From the NCBI GenBank assembly GCA_022564695.1, contig JADFKX010000004.1:1-32838 (forward strand): a DNA stretch of 32,838 nt, given 5' to 3'. Shown piece by piece: positions 26,673 through 32,838 of the stretch. The notes under the pieces are model-generated. The model did not search any database, had not been told where the DNA came from, and was given only the letters and a program-made list of their open reading frames with translations. This DNA is from Chloroflexota bacterium (GTDB lineage Bacteria > Chloroflexota > Dehalococcoidia > SM23-28-2 > RBG-16-64-32). The first letter of the stretch is position 1, and the number at the start of each line of letters is the position of its first letter. Made by a program: the position numbers and the translations under genes.

Positions 26673-27451
26673 GGGCCGACGAGTGTCCTTTCACCGCCTG
26701 GCAGGACGAGGAGGTGGCGCTGGAAGGCAGCGGCCAGGAGCTGCTCCGTGAACACCTCGCTCGGCCGGCCGAAGGCGATCACCTTGCGGTTGAGGAGGAC
26801 AGCGTGGTCGAAGTTGGCGGCCACGCAGGAGAGGTCATGGGTGGCGACGAACAGGGTCTTGTCTTCTCTACGTAGCTCCTCTAGGAGGCGGAGGAGGTCG
26901 TGCTGGGCGGTGGCGTCCAGGCCGGCCAGCGGCTCGTCCAGTAGGACGAGGTCGGCCTCCTGGGCCAGCGCCCGCGCGATCAGCATCTTTCTCTGCTCAC
27001 CTCCCGACAGCTCGCCGATGAGCCGTTTCGCCAGGTGCGCCAGGTGGACGCGCTCCAGGGCGGCCGTGGCGATCTCGCGGTCTCTGCGTCCCGGCCGACG
27101 GATGAGGCCTACACGGCCGTAGCGGCCCATGAGGACTGCGTCCGCAACGGTGATCGGGAAGCTCCAGTCCACCAGCTCTGACTGCGGCATATACCCTATG
27201 TGGCCGCGGCCCGACCTTCCCGGCGGGCCGGAGATGCTCACCTCTCCCTGCCAGGGCTTGTGCAGGCCGAGCATCACCCGCAGGAGGGTTGACTTGCCGG
27301 AGCCGTTGGGCCCGACTAGTCCGGCCAGGCAGCCGCGCTCTACGGAGAAGGTGACATCCTCCAGGGCGACGTGTCCGTTGTAGCCGGCGCTGAGGTTACG
27401 CACCTCCACCGCGGGGGCGAAGGTCGGTGAGTTATCAGGCATGGGCGTCAT
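26669..27451 (-). CDS. znuC: Zinc/metal ABC transporter ATP-binding protein
   Basis: GPNGSGKSTLLRVMLGL, LSGGEQRKMLIARAL, LVLLDEPLAGLD; 4-nt overlaps with neighbours. Confidence 0.93.
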   Translation of the reverse strand: MTPMPDNSPTFAPAVEVRNLSAGYNGHVALEDVTFSVERGCLAGLVGPNGSGKSTLLRVMLGLHKPWQGEVSISGPPGRSGRGHIGYMPQSELVDWSFPITVADAVLMGRYGRVGLIRRPGRRDREIATAALERVHLAHLAKRLIGELSGGEQRKMLIARALAQEADLVLLDEPLAGLDATAQHDLLRLLEELRREDKTLFVATHDLSCVAANFDHAVLLNRKVIAFGRPSEVFTEQLLAAAFQRHLLVLPGGERTLVGP

Positions 27452-28359
27452 ACTCCCAAACAGCGGGCGATCTCGTCCGCGTTGAATCGCATTAGGTCGA
27501 TGTAGGTGGGCGCGTCGTCGTTCAGGGCGTCGCTGTAAATTGCGCAGACCTCAACGCCGAGGTCGGCGGCGACCTGATTAAGGACGCTGGACTCGGCGCC
27601 CAGCTGGGGCTCCTCGAACACCGCCGCGATGCCGAACTCATCGATCGTTTGCACCAGTTCCGCGATGTCCGCAGCGCTGGGCTCCTGGCCGGGGCTCACC
27701 GATACGACTGCCGCTACCTCAAAGCCAATGTAATCGGCCAGGTAGCCGAACGCATCGTGAGTCGTCACCAGCTTGCGCCGCTCCGGCGGCAGGGCGGACA
27801 GTTTATCCCGGACGTACTCGTCCAGCTCATCAAGACGGGTGAGGTAGCCCTGGTAGTTCTGCTCGTACTTCGCGGCGCCCTCGGGGTCGGTCTCCGTGAG
27901 GGCGTCGCGGATGATGCGAGCGTACACGCGGGCGTTATCTACGCTCAGCCATAGGTGGGGGTCAGTGTCGCGTAGGGTGGCGCCCGCCGCCGCAGCCTCC
28001 TGGGCGAGTTCTATGAGGGAGGCGGCGTTGGGCAGATTGGGCTCAATGACGTTGAGGATGCCAGGTTCCAGATCGAAGCCGTTGGCGAAGGCGAGGTTCG
28101 CCTCCGTGACGCGCCGCACATCTTGGGGTGTGGGTTCGTAGGTGTGGGGGTCGGCCCCGGACGGCAGCAAAGAAGAGACCTCCACGAGATCGCCGCCGAC
28201 CTGGTGTACGAAGTCTGCGAACAGGGGCAGGCTGACCACTACTTGAAGGCGGCCGTCGTCCTCGCTCGCCCGGCTACCGCCGCAGGCGGCGAGCGCGAGG
28301 GCGGCGAGGAGGGCGGCGGCGATGGCGGTGCGGCGGAGCAAGGGCGGGCGTTGCCTCAC
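27448..28359 (-). CDS. znuA: Zinc ABC transporter substrate-binding lipoprotein
   Basis: Lipobox LALAACGG; GADPHTYEPTPQDV, DPHLWLSVDN, VTTHDAFGYLADYIGFEV, SPGQEPSA. GTG start at 28359 gives GTGA overlap with upstream fur-like stop. Confidence 0.9.
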   Translation of the reverse strand: MRQRPPLLRRTAIAAALLAALALAACGGSRASEDDGRLQVVVSLPLFADFVHQVGGDLVEVSSLLPSGADPHTYEPTPQDVRRVTEANLAFANGFDLEPGILNVIEPNLPNAASLIELAQEAAAAGATLRDTDPHLWLSVDNARVYARIIRDALTETDPEGAAKYEQNYQGYLTRLDELDEYVRDKLSALPPERRKLVTTHDAFGYLADYIGFEVAAVVSVSPGQEPSAADIAELVQTIDEFGIAAVFEEPQLGAESSVLNQVAADLGVEVCAIYSDALNDDAPTYIDLMRFNADEIARCLGV

Positions 28360-28790
28360 GCTCTGGCGGCCACGGCTACGGGGCTGCGACAGGCGGCGCA
28401 GCGGCCGTAAAACTCCAGCCAGTGGCCTTCGATCTCGTACTCCGTGGCCGCCGCCAGCTCCCGTACCAGATCTCCGACGGCGCACTCGTCCAAGTCCCGG
28501 GCGTTGCCGCAAGAGACGCAGACCAGGTGGTGGTGATGGCCGCGGCGGCTGACGCGGTAGTGCAGGCTGCCGTCGTCCAGGAGGACGCGGCAGACGACAT
28601 CGAGGTCTGTGAGGAGGCGCATGGTGCGGAAGACGGTGGCGCGGCCTACGGCGCGGGCCTGGCGGAGTACGTCTTCCACGGAGAAGTGGCCGCTCTGGGC
28701 GAGCACGGAGGCGATGACGGCCACGCGCGAGGGGGTGATCCTGTGATCGAGCGCCTCCAGCTTGCGGATGACGGATTCAAGTTCAGACAT
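28356..28790 (-). CDS. zur: Fur-family regulator, probably Zur
   Basis: Winged helix HRITPSRVAVIASVLAQSGHFSVEDVLRQARAVGRATVFRTMRLL; RRGHHHHLVCVSCG; C-terminal CAAC; operon with znuACB. Confidence 0.9.
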   Translation of the reverse strand: MSELESVIRKLEALDHRITPSRVAVIASVLAQSGHFSVEDVLRQARAVGRATVFRTMRLLTDLDVVCRVLLDDGSLHYRVSRRGHHHHLVCVSCGNARDLDECAVGDLVRELAAATEYEIEGHWLEFYGRCAACRSPVAVAARA

Positions 28791-28795
28791 GACAG

Positions 28796-28826
28796 TGATA
28801 CTTGGTATCAGTGAGACTTAGTATCG
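28796..28826. promoter_or_regulatory. Tandem Fur/Zur-type operator upstream of zur-znuACB
   Basis: Perfect palindrome TGATAC-TTG-GTATCA (28796-28810) then imperfect copy TGAGAC-TTA-GTATCG (28812-28826), 16-nt spacing, adjacent to the start codon at 28790. Confidence 0.75.
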
Positions 28827-28875
28827 TCTGTAGCCGTACGATTGTCAAGCGGTAGAGCAGTGAAAAGCGGCTGTA

Positions 28876-29646
28876 CTATTGCTCGAATTCAGCGAGCAGG
28901 AACATCTGTCCCGGCTCCCGCGCGTCGGCGTGCTCGATGCTGACGCCAATGGCGAGCGGCAGCTCAGGTAGGTCTCCCAGGTCCATTGTGAGCTGGCCGA
29001 TGCCGTCCCAGGTCTGGAAGCTGCCGGCTTCATAGCTGTGATCCTGGGTCAGGAACCATACCTTGTATTCCTGTCCCTCTTGCAGGGCAGGCAGGTTGTT
29101 ACAGAGTAGTGCGCCTGTCCCGGCGGAGCTGCTCCACTGGTAGACAGCACCAGCCGAGGTGGTGTGGTCGGTGGCGTCAAGCCTCACCTGCTGGACATCG
29201 GGAGCGGCGAGAATCGCCATAAGCTGGCGTTGCTCATTCAGTATCTCGCCGGCGTCCTCGACCTGGGCCTCTAGCTGGTCGTTCTCGTCGCGCAGGTCGT
29301 TTACTTCCGCCTGCAGGAAGAATGCGAAGGTGAGGGAGGCAACGGCCGCGGTGGTTACTATGCCGGCCCCGACCGGCCACAGGCTGCGCAGCAGTTGCAT
29401 GAGTTTGGGTACGCCGAGGCGCTCCCCTCGTTCGGTCTCGGCGAGGATGCGGTTGCGGAGCGATGCGGGAGCGCGCTGGAAGGCGGTAGAGAGGGCGATG
29501 GCGGCTGCTGCCTGCTGGGCTTCGTTGAGGGATGACCAGCAGCGCACACAGTCGGCCACATGCTCTTCCAAACGGGCGGCCTCATCGGCTTCGGCGGCGC
29601 CCAGGGCGTAGGCGTCCAGCAGCTGCCCGACCTGCTCGCAGTCCAT
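28876..29646 (-). CDS. Anti-sigma factor with zinc-finger N-terminus and RskA-like C-terminal domain
   Basis: LEEHVADCVRCWSSLNE (HxxxCxxC), single TM, C-term WSSSAGTGALLCNNLPALQEGQEYKVWFLTQDHSYEAGSFQ. Confidence 0.9.
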   Translation of the reverse strand: MDCEQVGQLLDAYALGAAEADEAARLEEHVADCVRCWSSLNEAQQAAAAIALSTAFQRAPASLRNRILAETERGERLGVPKLMQLLRSLWPVGAGIVTTAAVASLTFAFFLQAEVNDLRDENDQLEAQVEDAGEILNEQRQLMAILAAPDVQQVRLDATDHTTSAGAVYQWSSSAGTGALLCNNLPALQEGQEYKVWFLTQDHSYEAGSFQTWDGIGQLTMDLGDLPELPLAIGVSIEHADAREPGQMFLLAEFEQ

Positions 29647-30251
29647 CAGATTCGCTCCGACCTCATCTCGGGCGCCAGCGCCGCCCGCAGTTTCTGCATT
29701 CCCAGCCGGATACGGGTCTTGACTGTGCCCAGGGGTTGGTCCAGCCGGTCAGATATCTCCTGCTGGGTAAGCCCGCCGAAGTATGCTAGCTCAATGACCT
29801 GGCGCTGCTCCGGGGGGAGCTCCGTCAGGGAGGCGCGGACGGTGCGGGCCTGCTCGGCCAGCTGGGCGTTAAGCGCCGGATCGTTAGCTTCTCCGGCCGG
29901 GAATTCCCGTTCTTGCTCCTCCGGGGAGGCCGTCTCGTGACGCAGTCGGCGGCCGCGGGACCGTATCTCGTCCACGGCGCGGTTGCGGGTCACGGAGATC
30001 AGCCAGGTGAGGAAGCGGCCGCGCTCGGCCACGTAGCTTTCGGGCTTCCGCCACAGGCGTACGAATATCTCCTGGGAGATGTCCTGTGCCAGGTGAGCAT
30101 CTCGCAGGACCCGCAGAGCGGTTGAGTACACTAGATCACCGTACCTGTCGAATATCGCCTCAAAGGCGTGCTTGTCCTTTTGGAAGAGCCGCCGCATGAG
30201 CTCTTCGTCACCAAGCTGCTTGTAGTCCGAGTCACTATACGATACGTTCAC
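29646..30251 (-). CDS. ECF RNA polymerase sigma factor (SigK-like)
   Basis: AFEAIFDRYGDLVYSTALRVLRDAHLAQDISQEIFVRLWRKPESY; LPPEQRQVIELAYFGGLTQQEISDRLDQPLGTVKTRIRLGMQKLR; stop overlaps anti-sigma start (TGATG). Confidence 0.95.
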   Translation of the reverse strand: MNVSYSDSDYKQLGDEELMRRLFQKDKHAFEAIFDRYGDLVYSTALRVLRDAHLAQDISQEIFVRLWRKPESYVAERGRFLTWLISVTRNRAVDEIRSRGRRLRHETASPEEQEREFPAGEANDPALNAQLAEQARTVRASLTELPPEQRQVIELAYFGGLTQQEISDRLDQPLGTVKTRIRLGMQKLRAALAPEMRSERI

Positions 30252-30375
30252 GTGCGCCTTGCCAGATTTGTTCCCTACCGATGGGAGCTACCGATTCAGG
30301 ATTCATTCTACACGGCGAAACCTGGCTCATGCACCCAACGTTAATTACACTGGGGCAGGTGAAAAGGAGGTCTCT

Positions 30376-31464
30376 GTGTTTCGTCCTTTGCCAGTTAGTC
30401 TTTCGGCGTTCATTCTTTCGCTGGCGATAGTCACCGCCGCCTGCGGCGGTGGTTCGGGCGAGTCCAGCGCTACGGCGACGGCTACGATGGCTCCGCCTAC
30501 GCCGCAGGTGGACAATACGCCCGACGATAAGGAGCCGCTGTACGCGCCGGACGTGGTGGAGGAGCTGACGCCATCGGTTGTGCACATCCTCAGCGAGGCG
30601 GCCACCCTGGACGTATTCGGACAGGTCACGCCGACGCGGGGGGTGGGTACTGGTTTCATCATCGATGAGGAGGGACATATCGTAACCAACAACCACGTCA
30701 TCACGGTGGACGGTGGCCAGCCGGCCCAGCAGATCACCGTCACCCTAAGCGATGGTCGCCAATTCCAGGCGCGCATCGTCGGGCGGGATCCGCCAAGCGA
30801 CCTGGCGGTGCTCCAGATCGATGCCGATGGCCTGACGCCGGTGGAGCTCGGCAGCTCCGAAGCGCTCCAGGTGGGCGATGACGTACTGGCCATAGGTAAC
30901 GCCCTTGACCTCCCCGGCGGGCCGACGGTGACGAAGGGGGTGGTCAGCGCCAAGGGACGATTGATCCAGCAGGACGGCATAACGATCCCGGACGTGATCC
31001 AGACGGATGCGGCTATCAACCCCGGGAACTCCGGTGGGCCTCTGGTGAACAGGTTCGGCCAGGTTGTGGGAATCACCACCGCCGTGATCCGCGGTGATGC
31101 CGAGGGGATCGGCCTGGTGATCTCCATCGATAGCGCACGGCCCATAGTAGAGGAGCTGATCGAAGAGGGGCAGGTGAAGCGAGGCTTGCTGGGCGTGACC
31201 ATCACGGAGATTACGCCGTCTCTGGCCGAAAGCTTTGGCCTGGCGGTGGACCGCGGCATCGGTTTGCGGGACGTGTCTGATGGCGGCCCCGCCGATGAGG
31301 CCGGCCTCCAGCCCGGGGACATCATCGTTGAACTGGGGGGTGAGGAGATTAGCAACTCGGGTGACCTGTTCAACGTGCTGGCAGAGAACCGGGCCGGAGA
31401 CACGGTCACCGTGGAGTTCTATCGCGATGGCAGCCTGGAGAGGGCTGAGATCACGCTGGGCTAG
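30376..31464 (+). CDS. HtrA/DegP-like S1C serine protease lipoprotein with C-terminal PDZ
   Basis: RBS aaaaggagg and GTG at 30376; lipobox VTAACGG; triad in NNHVITV, SDLAVLQID, NPGNSGGPLVN; PDZ GGPADEAGLQPGDIIVELGG. Confidence 0.93.
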   Translation: MFRPLPVSLSAFILSLAIVTAACGGGSGESSATATATMAPPTPQVDNTPDDKEPLYAPDVVEELTPSVVHILSEAATLDVFGQVTPTRGVGTGFIIDEEGHIVTNNHVITVDGGQPAQQITVTLSDGRQFQARIVGRDPPSDLAVLQIDADGLTPVELGSSEALQVGDDVLAIGNALDLPGGPTVTKGVVSAKGRLIQQDGITIPDVIQTDAAINPGNSGGPLVNRFGQVVGITTAVIRGDAEGIGLVISIDSARPIVEELIEEGQVKRGLLGVTITEITPSLAESFGLAVDRGIGLRDVSDGGPADEAGLQPGDIIVELGGEEISNSGDLFNVLAENRAGDTVTVEFYRDGSLERAEITLG

Positions 31465-31487
31465 CGCATGATATAGTGGATTCCAGC

Positions 31488-32303
31488 ATGCGCTACGTGG
31501 ATGCGCTGAAGAGGACCCTGGAGGTGAAGTCGCCGCCGCGGCGTATCGTTTCGCTGGTGCCAAGCCTGACGGAGGCGTTGTTCGCGTTCGGTCTGGACAA
31601 GGTGATCGTGGGCGTCACCACCTTCTGCGTGGAGCCGAAGGAGGCCGTCGCCACCAAGCCAAAGGTGGGCGGGACAAAGACCCTGAAAGTAGACCAGGTG
31701 CTGGCGCTCCAGCCGGATCTGGTGGTGGTCAGCGCCGAGGAGAACCGCAAGGAGGACATCCAGGCGCTGGTTCGCGAGGGGCTGAACGTGTTCGTGACGT
31801 TGCCCGAGACGGTGCCCGACGCCATCGACCTGATGGAGCAGCTGGCGGAGATGACGGGCGCCGGCGCCGCTAGCGGGCGCATCGTAAAGGCGGCGAGACG
31901 GGCGCTGGCCGAGGTACAGGCGAGAACCGACGGCCGAGAGCCTGTGCGTACGTTTTGTCCTATCTGGCGCAACCCCTGGATGACCATCGGTCCCCACACC
32001 TACATGCACGACTTCATCACGGTGTGCGGCGGCGTCAACGTGTTCGAATGGCGGCACGAGCGGTATCCGCGGGTAGAGCTGAGAGAGATGGCGGAGCGCG
32101 ACCCTGAGGTGGTATTGTTGCCGGACGAGCCGTACCGCTTCGGGGCCAAGCACGTGCCGGAGATCGCCGCCTTCCGGGACGTCCACGCGGTGCGCGAGCG
32201 TCGTATCTATTTATTGGAGGGTAAGCATCTGTCCTGGTACGGGCCGCGGATAGTGGAAAGCCTGCGTTATGTGTGCGGGCTGATCGAGAGGAACGGCGCT
32301 TGA
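31488..32303 (+). CDS. BtuF-like (helical-backbone) cobalamin/metal-chelate binding protein without signal peptide
   Basis: RIVSLVPSLTEALFAFGLDKVIVGVTTFCVEP, VDQVLALQPDLVVVSAEENRKEDIQAL, ARTDGREPVRTFCPIWRNPWMTIG; GTG at 31476 is an alternative start. Confidence 0.8.
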   Translation: MRYVDALKRTLEVKSPPRRIVSLVPSLTEALFAFGLDKVIVGVTTFCVEPKEAVATKPKVGGTKTLKVDQVLALQPDLVVVSAEENRKEDIQALVREGLNVFVTLPETVPDAIDLMEQLAEMTGAGAASGRIVKAARRALAEVQARTDGREPVRTFCPIWRNPWMTIGPHTYMHDFITVCGGVNVFEWRHERYPRVELREMAERDPEVVLLPDEPYRFGAKHVPEIAAFRDVHAVRERRIYLLEGKHLSWYGPRIVESLRYVCGLIERNGA

Positions 32304-32372
32304 GAGGCTTGCCGGTTGGGAGTATCCTATAGATTGGAGCGTATGAGTTCTGCGCTCCGAGGTGAAAGATAG

Positions 32373-32838
32373 ATGAAAGCTATAAAGACGGTAGCTCTTC
32401 TCGCTCTACTATCGGCTATATTTCTGGTCGTTGGGTTTCTCCTGGCCGGGGTGACGGGGCTCATTGTAGCCATCGTCGGGGCCTTGGCTATGAACTTCTT
32501 CTCCTACTGGTCATCGGACAAGCTGGTGTTGAGGTTAACGGGCGCGCGGGAGGTGACGCCGGATCAGGAGCCGCACCTGCACCGCATCGTCGATGAGGTG
32601 TCGGCGATGGCGGGGATGCCCAAGCCGAAGGTCTACATAATGCAGAACGACGCGCCCAACGCCTTCGCTACCGGGCGCAACGCCACACACGCGGCTATAG
32701 CGGTCACCACCGGCATCATGCGCATCCTGGACGACCGCGAGCTGACGGCGGTGCTGGGTCACGAGCTGGCGCACATACGCAACCATGACATCCTGGTGAG
32801 CGCCATTGCGGTGACGATAGGGGCCGCGATCGGGTTCC
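32373..32838 (+). CDS. htpX: M48 family metalloprotease HtpX, truncated by window end
   Basis: My translation from ATG 32373: MKAIKTVALLALLSAIFLVVGFLLAGVTGLIVAIVGALAMNFFSYWSSDKLVLRLTGAREVT...PNAFATGRNATHAAIAVTTGIM...ELTAVLGHELAHIRNHDIL. Missing from ORF track because it has no stop in window. Confidence 0.93.
   Translation, partial: MKAIKTVALLALLSAIFLVVGFLLAGVTGLIVAIVGALAMNFFSYWSSDKLVLRLTGAREVTPDQEPHLHRIVDEVSAMAGMPKPKVYIMQNDAPNAFATGRNATHAAIAVTTGIMRILDDRELTAVLGHELAHIRNHDILVSAIAVTIGAAIGF

Noticed and set aside
30345-31563. 354-aa and 272-aa minus ORFs opposite htrA
   Set aside because: Sense HtrA protease is complete with RBS, lipobox and catalytic triad; antisense products are Ser/Pro/Arg-rich.

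Overview
GC-rich bacterial window, probably Chloroflexota (Dehalococcoidia/SAR202-like). That lineage is an inference from gene style only; no marker or RNA gene is present. It is densely coded with about 33 supported CDSs. The core is an aa3-type cytochrome c oxidase/heme A operon: ctaA-ctaB-coxB-coxA-coxC-coxIV-ctaG. It is bracketed by two paralogous cupredoxin genes, one a lipoprotein and one fused to an ABM-like domain and TM helices. A thioredoxin-like lipoprotein and an ABC-2 exporter follow. Other loci are a sortase, an ECF sigma factor with an overlapping membrane partner, a Gre factor with a recombinase-like N-terminal domain, citrate synthase, a duplicated DUF3179 lipoprotein, NAD synthetase, a TldD/TldE pair, a GltD-like oxidoreductase, a fur/zur-znuACB operon with a tandem operator, an ECF sigma/RskA-like anti-sigma pair divergent from HtrA, a BtuF-like protein without signal peptide, and a truncated htpX. 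I saw no tRNA, rRNA, CRISPR array, transposon or prophage. No clear new multi-gene defence-type system is visible. The best leads are the SAM-like-domain/GreA fusion, the cupredoxin genes flanking the oxidase operon, the DUF3179 internal duplication, a nuclease-fold-like orphan protein, and a structured leader before ctaA.
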